Assembly (NCBI RefSeq): GCF_000463015.1
Contig: NC_022234.1
Location: 62,001-126,000, forward strand
From: Variovorax paradoxus B4
GTDB taxonomy: Bacteria > Pseudomonadota > Gammaproteobacteria > Burkholderiales > Burkholderiaceae_C
Length of the DNA stretch: 64,000 nt
Direction of reading: 5' to 3'
The notes beneath the pieces are model-generated. The model was not told the origin of the DNA. It searched no databases and worked only from the letters and a program-made list of their open reading frames with translations. A program made the translations under genes and the position numbers. Numbering within the stretch: position 1 is the first letter of the stretch; each line of letters opens with the position of its first letter. Positions 17,617 through 26,362 of the stretch are shown here, piece by piece.

Positions 17617-18516
17617 ATGAATCTGATCTGGCTTGAAGACTTCGTGGCCCTGGCTGCCACGGGAAATTTTTCGCGCGCCGCGGAGGACCGCCACAGCTCC
17701 CAACCCGCGTTCAGCCGGCGCATTCGCGCGCTGGAGGAGTGGATCGGCGCCGAGCTTTTCGACAGGAGTTCGCAGCCCGCCAAGCTGACCGAAGTCGGCG
17801 AATGGTTCATCGGTGTGGCACAGGAATTGATCGCCAGAGTCGCGCGGGTGCCGGGCGACGCCAAGAAGGTCGCCGAGGCCAGTTCGGTCACCTTGCGCAT
17901 CGCGTCCACGCATGCGCTCTCGTTCACTTTTCTGCCGCGATGGTTGCGAAGCCTCGAATCGAATACGACGCTCGGGCCGGTGCAACTGATGTCCGACGTG
18001 CTTCAGCGTTGCGAAGCACTGATGCTGCAAAGCAAGGTCCAGTTTGTGTTGAGCCACGCGCACAGCAAGGCGCAAGGGGCGCTGGATGCAGAGCCGTACA
18101 GGTCGGCCCGGATCGGTGAGGATCTGCTGATGGCGGTGTCGGCGCCGGACGAGGAGGGTAACGCGCGCTATCAGCTCGCGCGCCAAGGCGGACCTGCAGT
18201 ACCCATGCTCCAGTACACGGAGGAATCAGGACTGGGACGCATCATGCGCGCAGTGATCGGTCGCAGGCTGGAGTCGGTTCCGGCGCAAGCCGTCTTCACG
18301 GCCCATCTCGCCTCTGTCCTCAGAACGATGGTGCTGGACGGAAGGGGGATCGCGTGGTTGCCGCTGACACTGGTGCAGGACGATATCGACCAGCGCCGGC
18401 TTGTCGCCGCGGCGAGCAACGATTGGGAAGTGCCCTTGGAAATAAGGCTCTATCGCGACAGCGAGCTTTTGGGGAAGGCCGCGAACGCGTTCTGGAATGC
18501 TGCGATTGGAGTGTGA
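17617..18516 (+). CDS. LysR-type regulator, probable activator of the tartrate genes
   Basis: A 299-residue LysR protein. The helix-turn-helix covers residues 1-60 (NLIWLEDFVALAATGNFSRAAE, then QPAFSRRIRALEEW), and a periplasmic-binding-like effector domain follows. It is transcribed away from tarD across a 105-base gap. That is the classic LysR arrangement, in which the regulator controls both its own promoter and that of the divergent operon. The co-inducer is likely tartrate or a product; this is inferred from position. Confidence 0.88.
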   Translation: MNLIWLEDFVALAATGNFSRAAEDRHSSQPAFSRRIRALEEWIGAELFDRSSQPAKLTEVGEWFIGVAQELIARVARVPGDAKKVAEASSVTLRIASTHALSFTFLPRWLRSLESNTTLGPVQLMSDVLQRCEALMLQSKVQFVLSHAHSKAQGALDAEPYRSARIGEDLLMAVSAPDEEGNARYQLARQGGPAVPMLQYTEESGLGRIMRAVIGRRLESVPAQAVFTAHLASVLRTMVLDGRGIAWLPLTLVQDDIDQRRLVAAASNDWEVPLEIRLYRDSELLGKAANAFWNAAIGV

Positions 18517-18623
18517 TCGCATCTTGCCCAAGCCCTGCGCACCGATTCAGAGTCCAAGGCGATCAAGGCGAGGGGCTTCGCCGCCCAGCGGGAGGATGCT
18601 CTTCGCGCTCCGCGCAGGTCACG

Positions 18624-19139
18624 TCACAGGATGCAATACATCCGATGATCGATGCGGCCAGGGCCGTATTCGCCGTAGCCGACGGTGACCATTCCGGAAA
18701 GCCAGGCGTAGCGCTCGTCGGACGTCTCGAACCTGGGCGTTGGACGGATGTATGTTTCATCAAAGGACAGCCGCTCGCCCTTGGCCAGACGCTCACGGCC
18801 ATCCGCCGGGTACCTGAGGAGGCCTTGCGAGTCATAGTGAATGAGAACGCCATCATGGGTGCGCAAGGTGGCGCGAACATCCATGCGGCTGATCCCGTCA
18901 GCACCAAGGTGGACCCAATCGCCGCCGCCCGGCAGCATTTCGCCTCGGAAGCGGGGGCCTTCGAAGCGTCCGCCCTTGACCACGAAGGTCAAGCGGGTGC
19001 CGAGATGAGTCTTGATCACCTGGCCGAGTTCCAGGTCGATGCTGAGATCGCACAGATGCTCGACCGGCAGCGCGTTGATCAATGGTCGATCGAACAGCGG
19101 TGTCACGGGAGCAGCGGTGGAGGTTTTTGCGTTCGTCAT
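18624..19139 (-). CDS. DUF3237 domain protein
   Basis: A 171-residue protein that matches the DUF3237 family through the blocks EHLCDLSIDLELGQVI, FEGPRFRGEMLPGGGDW and ISRMDVRATLRTHDGVLIHYDSQG. The family is a small beta-barrel of unknown activity, often encoded next to aromatic-compound catabolic genes. ATG 19139 gives the family start; the longer frame runs into the next gene. It is ten bases downstream of the NTF2-like gene, so the two are co-transcribed away from an HxlR regulator. Confidence 0.82.
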   Translation of the reverse strand: MTNAKTSTAAPVTPLFDRPLINALPVEHLCDLSIDLELGQVIKTHLGTRLTFVVKGGRFEGPRFRGEMLPGGGDWVHLGADGISRMDVRATLRTHDGVLIHYDSQGLLRYPADGRERLAKGERLSFDETYIRPTPRFETSDERYAWLSGMVTVGYGEYGPGRIDHRMYCIL

Positions 19140-19149
19140 GTTTTGACCC

Positions 19150-19548
19150 TCACTTCGCTTCGAGTGCTGCTTTGGCTTGAGCAAAATCGAAGAAGGTATC
19201 TTTCCTTGTGACAAGTCCAGCGTCATCCACCTCCACGACATCGAGCGCATGGAACTTTCTGGGCTCTTTTCCGGGCGGTTGGAACGTCAGATCCCAATCG
19301 AGTGTCCAGTGCTTGTCGCCAAGAAGAAGGCGGCGTACCTCGACGCCGAAATTGGGATAGAGCTCAAACACCCCGGCGAACTCTTTGAGCAGCGCCGCCT
19401 TGCCCTTGACCTCTCCACTACGGCCATGGGCCTGGAAGGCCGAGTCAGGCGCATGCAGCGCGACAATGGCTTGGGGATCGTGCGAGAGCCATGCCGCAGC
19501 GTAGCGGTCGGCGATTGCGGCAAGATTCAGTTTTGTAGCTTCAGACAT
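19150..19548 (-). CDS. SnoaL/NTF2-like protein
   Basis: A 132-residue cone-shaped NTF2-like fold protein. The signature is an N-terminal helix RYAAAWLSHDPQAIVALHAPDSAFQAHGRSG, then a KGKAALLKEFAGVF helix and antiparallel strands ending in FDFAQAKAAL. The fold covers polyketide cyclases, isomerases and many uncharacterised enzymes, so no reaction is proposed. It is the first gene of a two-gene unit with the DUF3237 gene and is divergent from the HxlR regulator. Confidence 0.78.
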   Translation of the reverse strand: MSEATKLNLAAIADRYAAAWLSHDPQAIVALHAPDSAFQAHGRSGEVKGKAALLKEFAGVFELYPNFGVEVRRLLLGDKHWTLDWDLTFQPPGKEPRKFHALDVVEVDDAGLVTRKDTFFDFAQAKAALEAK

Positions 19549-19651
19549 CTTGAAAACCTTTCTGTATCAGTAGCTTCTATTCGCGGTGCATCAGCTGATT
19601 CCGCGGCTCGCGACTGGTTGATAGGCCCTCTCGCGAGCACGGCAACTTTAC

Positions 19652-19666
19652 CTATGATTATCATAG
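19652..19666. promoter_or_regulatory. perfect 15-base palindrome in the HxlR divergent promoter
   Basis: CTATGATTATCATAG is a perfect inverted repeat around a single central base. It lies 24 bases upstream of the HxlR start and about 104 bases upstream of the divergent NTF2-like gene. Its AT content contrasts with the neighbourhood. HxlR regulators bind such short dyads as dimers, so it is a candidate operator. Confidence 0.55.
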
Positions 19667-19689
19667 CCACATGAAATGCGAGGAAAACA

Positions 19690-20202
19690 ATGGCTAGAAG
19701 CGCGTCGCCATCGGTGGTACAGGACACCCTCTGCCCGGTCGCGTTGGCTCAGAAGATCGTCGGCGACCGTTGGACAGTTCTGGTGCTGCGCGAGTTGTTC
19801 CTCGGGAACCATCGCTTCGAGGAGATTCAGGCGCAGATACAGGCCACGCCACAGATGCTGGCAGGTCGGCTGAAGAAACTCGAATCAGACGGAATGATCG
19901 AACGCCGGCCGTACAACACAAGGCCGCTGCGGAACGAGTACTACCTCACCGGGATGGGCATCGGGTTCTACCCCGTACTTCTGGCATTTCGCGCGTGGGG
20001 TGAGACTTGGTGCAAGTCCAAGAAGCAAGAGGTGGCCATTCGCTACACGCACGTTCCGTGCGGAAAGGATCCGGGATTGGGCCCGATGTGCCAGGAATGC
20101 GGGAAAGAGATGCGCAGGGAAGAACTTTCCGCGACGCTCAGCAAGTCGTTCGACGCTGAGCGACGTGAGCGCAAGGAAGCATTCAAACTTAATCAAGTCT
20201 GA
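19690..20202 (+). CDS. HxlR-family transcriptional regulator
   Basis: A 170-residue regulator with the HxlR winged helix: DTLCPVALAQKIVGDRWTVL, then GNHRFEEIQAQIQATPQMLAGRLKKLE. The N-terminal cysteine (C16) often senses redox stress or electrophiles in the family. The C-terminal extension carries three more cysteines (in VPCGKDPG and MCQECGKEM) that look like a small metal or redox site. It has an AGGA ribosome site and is divergent from the NTF2/DUF3237 pair it probably regulates. Confidence 0.85.
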   Translation: MARSASPSVVQDTLCPVALAQKIVGDRWTVLVLRELFLGNHRFEEIQAQIQATPQMLAGRLKKLESDGMIERRPYNTRPLRNEYYLTGMGIGFYPVLLAFRAWGETWCKSKKQEVAIRYTHVPCGKDPGLGPMCQECGKEMRREELSATLSKSFDAERRERKEAFKLNQV

Positions 20203-20301
20203 TCCGCTGCCGTCTTGCCTTGACGGCAATTGGCGAAGTCCGGTGTGCGCTGTAGTGATCAGCCTGCAGGCCGCCAGCGCTAGACTTTCCAAGGAAATCC
20301 T

Positions 20302-20697
20302 GTGCCTTACCTGCAACTCGACGTCAACGACAGCTATCCCGAGGACTTGAAGCAACAGCTCGCGGCTCGGATGTGCGAGACCTATGCTTCGATGATGAGC
20401 GTTGATATTCGGCGGATATCCGTAGCGATTCGGGAATTGGGCGCAGGTGCTATCTGGCGCATCGCCGAAGTGGGCAAGGTTCCTGTTCCCGTTTCCTTGC
20501 TGATGTTGGACATTCGCCGGGGCCGGCCAGCCGAACTTCGGATGGCGGTAGCCAAAGCGTTGTGCGCTCATTGCATCGAACTGCTGGGCCTGCGTGAGGA
20601 CCGATTGAACGTCGAGTTCACTCAGCACGATGGCGACGAGATGTACCACCCCACGCTGGGTGGCTTCAGCCCAGACTGGAAGCCGGGAGAAACCTGA
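20302..20697 (+). CDS. tautomerase-superfamily protein
   Basis: A 131-residue protein starting at GTG with AAGGA eight bases upstream. The second residue is proline (MPYLQL), which becomes the catalytic N-terminal Pro-1 of the 4-oxalocrotonate tautomerase superfamily after Met removal. The length, about twice that of a 4-OT subunit, and the internal repeat of a beta-alpha unit resemble the cis-CaaD/MSAD-like or MIF-like branch. An Arg-rich segment (SVDIRRISVAIRE) could bind a carboxylate. It follows the HxlR gene by 99 bases and may belong to the same small regulon. Confidence 0.75.
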   Translation: MPYLQLDVNDSYPEDLKQQLAARMCETYASMMSVDIRRISVAIRELGAGAIWRIAEVGKVPVPVSLLMLDIRRGRPAELRMAVAKALCAHCIELLGLREDRLNVEFTQHDGDEMYHPTLGGFSPDWKPGET

Positions 20698-20747
20698 GAC
20701 CGACATCCGTTCAAATGACCGGTACTGGTCGACAGCAGCAACGCCCG

Positions 20748-21047
20748 TCACTCGTCGTCGTAGATCTGAATGATGTGTTCAGGGCCAAATGGGACTAAAG
20801 CGCCGATCTGCAGTTCGTCCGTGGACACCGGCTGACTATTCAGCGAACCGACGTAGCCGGTAGCGGTGACTTCTTCGACGATCACCCACATCCGTTCAAC
20901 GTCAACTGTCTCATCATGCTCGATGCGAAACACCAGCTTGGCGAGTTGACCAGGTTGGAGGTTAGCTCGCTGCTCCCGAGGAGGGATGTAGAACGTCTCT
21001 GGTGCTTCTTCGTGCAGAGCTTCCCCATCATCGAGTTCAAAATGCAC
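20748..21047 (-). CDS. DUF2314/immunity-like small protein
   Basis: A 99-residue acidic protein starting at GTG 21047 with a strong AAGGAGG site. The block ERMWVIVEEVTATGYVGSLNSQPV, then LQIGALVPFGPEHIIQI, is typical of small proteins (DUF2185/DUF2314-like) that often accompany polymorphic toxins as immunity proteins. It is the last of four leftward small genes of that kind (20748-22747). The family call is by eye and the function is unknown. Confidence 0.55.
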   Translation of the reverse strand: MHFELDDGEALHEEAPETFYIPPREQRANLQPGQLAKLVFRIEHDETVDVERMWVIVEEVTATGYVGSLNSQPVSTDELQIGALVPFGPEHIIQIYDDE

Positions 21048-21091
21048 AACTGTCCTCCTTGCTTGGGCGAATGACCGGTTCCCGCGGTGTC

Positions 21092-21436
21092 TTACCGAGC
21101 GATGTCCGAAGCTGGTCGACAGTCGTCGTGCTTCGTCGGAGGCTGTTCACTTCCGTCAGGGCCCCAGAAGCGCCACGTCCCGACCTCCTGGCCGTGGTGG
21201 TAGTTGCCTTCGGACGCCAGCTGGCCGTTCGCATGGAAGTCGCGCCAGGCGCCATGTTCCTTCCCCTCGAAGTAGCTGCCTTCGGAACTCATGACGCCGT
21301 TCTCGTGGTAGGCAACGAACAGGCCGTGTCGAATCCAGTGGGCGCCGCCGGGTGCCATGTAGCGCGTGTAGCGGAACTGGAGGCTCCCCGACTCGTAGGG
21401 AATTTCGGCAAGATTGAGGTCGGCTTCCGAGGGCAT
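21092..21436 (-). CDS. MORN-variant (YwqK-like) repeat protein
   Basis: A 114-residue protein built of about three copies of a short repeat with the pattern G-x-x-x-x-Y-x-x-N-G-x-x-x-x-E-G-x-Y-x-x-G. Examples are HGLFVAYHENGVMSSEGSYFEG and GAWRDFHANGQLASEGNYHHG. This is the MORN_2/YwqK antitoxin-type repeat, which folds as a beta-sheet stack and occurs in immunity proteins. It has no signal peptide and no strong ribosome site at the ATG. It sits between two other immunity-like genes. Confidence 0.7.
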   Translation of the reverse strand: MPSEADLNLAEIPYESGSLQFRYTRYMAPGGAHWIRHGLFVAYHENGVMSSEGSYFEGKEHGAWRDFHANGQLASEGNYHHGQEVGTWRFWGPDGSEQPPTKHDDCRPASDIAR

Positions 21437-21692
21437 CAGCGCATTGTGAAGGCAAGGCGGTTGAATCGATCAACAGGGCCTTATTCTGCGTACTCGGACG
21501 AGTAGGCCAAAAATACTGCGTCGCTGTTTAGTTCTCTGGCCGACCTATTCATCACGGGATCCGTCGAATCAGAGAGCCAAAGCACTACAAACCGACGATC
21601 CGTTCTGGGGCCAAAAGCATTGCGCCCCTCAAGAATGACAAGTGCCTCAGAGCAATCTTCAACTCGTCAAATTGATGATTCATTCTGGAGGC

Positions 21693-22121
21693 CTATGCCG
21701 CTTTGGTGCTCAGCGTGACACGAAACAGCGTGTCGTCCCGAAACGGATAGTGCCGCGTGTTGGACCCAAAATCGCCTTTGACCCACCATTTTTCCCCGGG
21801 GCTCTCCCTGAAAGGAATTCCCTCCCGCGTGAAGCCCTGCTTCGCTTCATCGAAGCTCTCATACAAGGGGATGCCCGCTTCGTCACGCGCGATAGGCCTG
21901 AAACCCTCGCTGGCCTCGATATAGAGAAACACAACGTCCAGCTTCTGGTCTTGGTCGAATCGGAACTGAAAGCCGGAGGCTTGTGCTGCAGCCCAATAAA
22001 CATCCTCAAGGTTCTCGTGTGTCCGGTCGAAATCGGAGACGACTTGCATGTCCTGCGCATCCAATACTTCAACAACCTTGTCGTCCTTCAACTGCCGCCC
22101 CAGCAGCGACTCGAAATCCAT
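21693..22121 (-). CDS. uncharacterised acidic protein in an immunity-like gene run
   Basis: A 142-residue protein with a good AAGGGAG site before ATG 22121. No family is recognised. The N-terminus (MDFESLLGRQLKDDKVVEVLDAQD) suggests a helical start, then strands with QKLDVVFLYIEASEGF, a Trp pair (KWWVKGDFG) and a short C-terminal strand RVTLSTKAA. The size, acidity and position between a YwqK-like and a SUKH-like gene suggest an immunity protein; this is inference only. The 255 bases downstream hold no recognisable gene. Confidence 0.55.
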   Translation of the reverse strand: MDFESLLGRQLKDDKVVEVLDAQDMQVVSDFDRTHENLEDVYWAAAQASGFQFRFDQDQKLDVVFLYIEASEGFRPIARDEAGIPLYESFDEAKQGFTREGIPFRESPGEKWWVKGDFGSNTRHYPFRDDTLFRVTLSTKAA

Positions 22122-22180
22122 AGAAGCTCCCTTGCTAGAACTAAGAAGCCTTGCTCGTTGGTCGGGTGCCCCGAAGCTGG

Positions 22181-22747
22181 TTAGTCGACGTCTTCGACTT
22201 GCACCAATTTTTCGATGAGGTCGCTAAATGACCGGGCAACAAGGTAAACGTTCTCGTAGCCACGCCTCTTCTTCGGCAAGGAGCCTGCCGTACGCAACTC
22301 CAAATAACGCTCAATGGACGGCGCCAGCCGGAAAGTCCGACGAAATTGTTCATCAGGCCAGGTCCAGCGCTGCTGTGGGTCATGAAAATAGATGCAGCCG
22401 GTATCGTCCCCTGTGCATTTCATCCACAGCATGCCGCCCATCAGATCAGAAGCAACCGCAACAACATCTGGTGCTCCATCAATCATCCTCGTAGCTTGGC
22501 GGACATCATCGGACCGACCTGTTTGCATGAATCCGTAGAACCGATCAACAGGGGTCACATCTCCAAGCGGTGTAGGCTCCATGAACGGACAGGTTGCATT
22601 CACCAGTGCGCCCCCATGGGCTGCAAGAAAGCCGTGATAGTCCGCAGGTAGCTTGAGGTCAAACTCTCTTTCGTACTCCTCAACGAGCGAGAGCGAGCGA
22701 GGCAAGGCCCAAGCGGGCAACTCAAGGTTCAAGTGTTCAACGTTCAT
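22181..22747 (-). CDS. SMI1/KNR4 (SUKH) family immunity-like protein
   Basis: A 188-residue protein with the SUKH pattern: LVEEYEREFDLKLPADYHGFLAAHGGALVN, then a GDVTPVDRFYGF segment and later VVAVASDLMGGMLWMKCTGDDTGCIYFHD. SUKH proteins neutralise diverse toxins of contact-dependent and type VI systems, and some occur as stand-alone immunity genes. ATG 22747 is used because the family begins near it; an ATG eleven codons upstream is also possible. Neighbours are other immunity-like genes; no toxin gene is nearby. Confidence 0.72.
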   Translation of the reverse strand: MNVEHLNLELPAWALPRSLSLVEEYEREFDLKLPADYHGFLAAHGGALVNATCPFMEPTPLGDVTPVDRFYGFMQTGRSDDVRQATRMIDGAPDVVAVASDLMGGMLWMKCTGDDTGCIYFHDPQQRWTWPDEQFRRTFRLAPSIERYLELRTAGSLPKKRRGYENVYLVARSFSDLIEKLVQVEDVD

Positions 22748-22786
22748 GGCAACTCTCGAAGAACCGCTCCTGGCCGTCAATTGCCA

Positions 22787-23158
22787 TCAAGCCGTGGTAG
22801 CACGATGCGCTCGGCTCGAGATGCAGATGGAGTTCTTGTCGAGGTCCTTGGCATTCGCGAACGCATACCCGTTGACTTCGTGCACTGTACCGAATACGAG
22901 ACCTCGAAGCTTGGCTTGTGCGGCAAAGGCTGCCACGTCGTTCACATGAAAGCTCAGCTTCACGCCCACTTGCCCAAGCTTCACGGACTTGGCTGCCTGA
23001 TGGATGAGCATGCCGGCGCCGCCGCCCGGATGCTTCAGTTCGATCAGGCCCTCGATGACCTCACCATTGGTAAGGAAGCCGAAATGCCGGGCATAGAAAG
23101 CAGCAGCCTTTTGCATGTCTCTGGCGTAGATGATGACGGTTCCTAGCGGTGAATCCAT
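22787..23158 (-). CDS. VOC (glyoxalase/bleomycin-resistance-like) protein
   Basis: A 123-residue vicinal-oxygen-chelate fold protein with the two beta-alpha-beta-beta-beta modules: GTVIIYARDMQKAAAFYARHFGF at the front and VGVKLSFHVNDVAAFAAQA in the second half. The usual metal ligands are only partly evident, so catalysis is uncertain. ATG 23158 gives the family start. It lies between a SUKH gene and a LysR gene on the same strand. Confidence 0.75.
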   Translation of the reverse strand: MDSPLGTVIIYARDMQKAAAFYARHFGFLTNGEVIEGLIELKHPGGGAGMLIHQAAKSVKLGQVGVKLSFHVNDVAAFAAQAKLRGLVFGTVHEVNGYAFANAKDLDKNSICISSRAHRATTA

Positions 23159-23285
23159 GCATGCCCTTTGTTGTGGATAGGACGCCAAGCGTCAGCTCCG
23201 GCCAGTTGCGGCCAGTGGTGAGCTCGATGGTGCGTGTCATCGGGGCCATTGTGCTGCGAAGCCAGCCGTCTTCGGCCGCCGCACC

Positions 23286-24191
23286 CTACGAACCCGCAGA
23301 TCGCACCGCTTCCTTCGCAAGATCGATGAACGCGCGCGTCTTCGCGGGAGGAGCGATGTTGCCCGGATACGCCGCATAGAGAAACATGCGCCCCGACGCC
23401 CAGCCAGGAAAAAGACGAACGAGCCGCCCGGCCTCCACCTCGGCGCGCAGATCTGCCGTACTGGGAAAAAAGGAGATGCCTGCGCCCTGGCTCACCAGCT
23501 GCAGCACGGCGTCCGTGCTCGCCGCCGATATCGAGCCACGCAGCTTCACACGGACCTTGCGGCCGCCGCGCTCGAAATCGATCGACCAAGGGGCGGGCAG
23601 CAGCGACAGCGCGATCCACTCGTGGCCCGCAAGCTCCGCAGGCTTGCGCGGCGTGCCATGCCGGGCAAGGTAGCTGGCCGCCGCGACAGTCCAAAGCCCG
23701 AGCTCCTCGAGCACCACCGCGCGAAGGCCGGAATCAGCCATCGGTCCGACGCGAATCGCGAGATCGAAGTGCTCGGCGATCAGGTCGAGCTTGCGGTCCG
23801 TGGGCACATAGTCCACGCGCATTGCGGGATAGCGTTCGCTGTAGGTCGCGATCCAGCTGGCGACCATGCCGGCCGATCCCTGGGGGCTGGTGAGCCGCAA
23901 TGTCCCCGAAGGCTGCGCGTGCCCGGTGCGTGCCCGCTCCATCGCGGCCTCGGCGCCGGCCAGCAGCTGGCGGCAGTCGGAGAGAAATGCCTCGCCAGCT
24001 TCGGTGATCGCGAGCTTGCGCGTGGATCGCTGCAGCAGCTGCGTGCCCAACTCCCGTTCGAGCACCGCCACCGCCTGGCTGACAGCGGACTTGGTCGTGT
24101 TCAGACGTTCGGCAGCCGCAGTGAAGGTTCCAGCCTCGGCGACTGCAACGAAGGCCGCCAGGCGGCCAAAGGAGATGGCGGGAGCCTTCAT
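23286..24191 (-). CDS. LysR-type regulator
   Basis: A 301-residue LysR protein of the small CrgA/AaeR-like branch. The N-terminus GRLAAFVAVAEAGTFTAAAERLNTTKSAVSQAVAVLERELG is the helix-turn-helix. The effector domain has the GTLRLTSPQGSAGMV opening and the LISQGAGISFFPS-type turn (LVSQGAGISFFPS). It is divergent from an NmrA-like oxidoreductase across 110 bases and probably controls it. Confidence 0.88.
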   Translation of the reverse strand: MKAPAISFGRLAAFVAVAEAGTFTAAAERLNTTKSAVSQAVAVLERELGTQLLQRSTRKLAITEAGEAFLSDCRQLLAGAEAAMERARTGHAQPSGTLRLTSPQGSAGMVASWIATYSERYPAMRVDYVPTDRKLDLIAEHFDLAIRVGPMADSGLRAVVLEELGLWTVAAASYLARHGTPRKPAELAGHEWIALSLLPAPWSIDFERGGRKVRVKLRGSISAASTDAVLQLVSQGAGISFFPSTADLRAEVEAGRLVRLFPGWASGRMFLYAAYPGNIAPPAKTRAFIDLAKEAVRSAGS

Positions 24192-24301
24192 GCGATTGTT
24201 CTCCGGAACTGGACAATGAATTCTCCCGCAGGCGCTTTCTCAAAACAACCGCGACGCGCACCATGGCACCCATCGCAACATCACCCATGAAGGGAACTGC
24301 C

Positions 24302-25192
24302 ATGTACGTGCTCCTCGGCTCCAACGGCAACATCACATCCAAAGTCGCGGCACTGCTGCTCGGACAAGGGACACCGGTACGCGTTGTCGGTCGCAATACG
24401 GGATCGCTCGCCTCCGTCAAGGCTGCGGGGGCGGAGATCGCGGCTGGCGACATCGGCGATGCGGACTTCCTGGCCCACGCATTCGCGGGCGCCACGGCTG
24501 CCTACACGATGATCCCTACCGATTACGCAGCGCACGACATGGCGGCCGAGCAGGATCGGCTGGGCAATGCAATCACGCGCGCCATCGCTGCGGCCGGCCT
24601 GAAACGCGTCGTGAATCTCAGCAGCGTCGGCGCGAACCTGAGCTCGGGGACCGGTCCGATCGCGGGCCTGCACCGGCAGGAGCGGCGCCTGAACGAACTC
24701 GCCGATGTGGACGTGCTGCACCTGCGACCTGGTTACTTCTTCGAGAACCACCTGATCGCGATCGAGATGATCCGGACCATCGGCGCGTATGCGGACATGA
24801 CTGCGCCCGACTCACCGCTGCCGATGGTGGCAACCGCCGACATCGCGCAAGTCGTGGCGCGCGAGTTGCGTACGCCTTCAGGCAAGGGCAAGCACGTGCT
24901 CCATCTGCGCGCGCCAAGCCTTTACACGATGAAAGATGCCACAGCGGTGCTCGGCGCGGCCATCGGCAAGCCGGATCTCGCGTATGTCCAATCGGATCCG
25001 GAACAGGGCAGGGCAGCGCTGATGCAGCAGGGCTTCTCCGCGAATGCCGCCGCGCAGCTGGTGGAGATGAGCGCGGCGTTCTCCACGGGACGTCTGGATG
25101 GCGAGTACGACAAAGGCCCGGCCGAGATCACTCCGACGACGCTCGCGGATTTCGCGGCCGCGGTCTTCAGGCCCGCTTTCGAGAAGACCTGA
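24302..25192 (+). CDS. NmrA-like NAD(P)-binding protein
   Basis: A 296-residue atypical SDR. It starts MYVLLGSNGNITSKVAALLLGQG, a glycine-rich nucleotide loop in place of the usual GATGxxG, and continues with VRVVGRN. The segment VNLSSVGANLSSGTGPIAGLHRQERRL replaces the classical YxxxK, as in NmrA/HSCARG proteins. Start ATG 24302 is preferred because AAGGGA precedes it; two in-frame ATGs lie upstream. The family senses NADPH or acts as a quinone or azo reductase. Regulation by the divergent LysR is likely. Confidence 0.78.
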   Translation: MYVLLGSNGNITSKVAALLLGQGTPVRVVGRNTGSLASVKAAGAEIAAGDIGDADFLAHAFAGATAAYTMIPTDYAAHDMAAEQDRLGNAITRAIAAAGLKRVVNLSSVGANLSSGTGPIAGLHRQERRLNELADVDVLHLRPGYFFENHLIAIEMIRTIGAYADMTAPDSPLPMVATADIAQVVARELRTPSGKGKHVLHLRAPSLYTMKDATAVLGAAIGKPDLAYVQSDPEQGRAALMQQGFSANAAAQLVEMSAAFSTGRLDGEYDKGPAEITPTTLADFAAAVFRPAFEKT

Positions 25193-25216
25193 GGTGCTCC
25201 TGCACCGGCACCAAAG

Positions 25217-25960
25217 ATGGTGCGTATCCTGCAGGTGATCCGGCCAGTCAAGGATGCGCCGGTGCTCGCGGCGATGAAGGCACTCTCGGCCCAATATCCG
25301 CGCTACGGCTATCGCCGCATTCGCGTGTTCCTGCGTCGCAGCGGCTTCGAGCTGAGTTGGTCACGCACACATCGCCTGTGGCGCCAGGCAGGCCTGCTGG
25401 TGCCCCGGAAACGGCCGCACAAGCGCATCGCCTCGGTGCGCCCGCGCATCCCACGCCGTTCAAGGCCAACATGGTCTGGGCCTACGACTTCGTCTTCGAC
25501 ACCACGGCCAGCGGCCAGCAGATCAAATGCCTGACGGTGCTGGACGAGTAGGCCCGCGAGCGCCTGGCCATCGATGTGGCCGGGGCCATCCGGTCCAAAC
25601 GGGTGATCGAGGTGCTGCCGCGCCTGGTGAGCCTGCACGGGGCACCGCTGTTCATGCGCTCGGACAACGGGCCCGAGTTCGTCAGCCAGGCCATCCTGGA
25701 GTGGATCGCGCACGCCGGCATCGCCACTGTGCTCAACGACCCGGGCAAGCCTTGGCAGAACGGCACCGACGAGAGCTTCAACGGCAAGTTCCGCGACGAG
25801 TGCCAGTCCATCGAGTGGTTTCGCTCGCGCCGCGAAGCCGCTGTCTTGATCGAAGCCTGGCGCAATCACTACAACGAGGTCCGTCCCCACAGCAGCCTGC
25901 AATACTTGACCCCGGCGGAGTTCAAACTGGAACTCCGCAAAGAACTGCAACCCGCCGTCT
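25217..25960 (+). pseudogene. IS3-family OrfB transposase, frameshifted and interrupted
   Basis: Two pieces together form an IS3-type DDE integrase. The first has YPRYGYRRIRVFLRRSG and the HRLWRQAGL region. After a frameshift near 25430-25460 come WAYDFVFDT (first Asp), an in-frame TAG at 25549-25551, MRSDNGPEF (second Asp) and DESFNGKFRDE (Glu). The catalytic triad is intact but the frame is broken twice, and OrfA and terminal repeats were not found. The 3' end runs into a kdsA fragment. Confidence 0.8.
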
Positions 25961-25984
25961 TCCAGGAAAAACTGTCTCGATTAA

Positions 25985-26221
<237 letters not shown>

Positions 26222-26362
26222 ACGTGACGTCGCGACCCGACGCACCTGCATGGGCAAGCTCAGGACAGGTTGAAGATCTACGGGATTTTCATGCGCTTTT
26301 GTGGAACTGGAGGGCGACGTTGAAGGGCGGCTTTTGGCCGAGACTTGCTGGTCAATTGCGAC

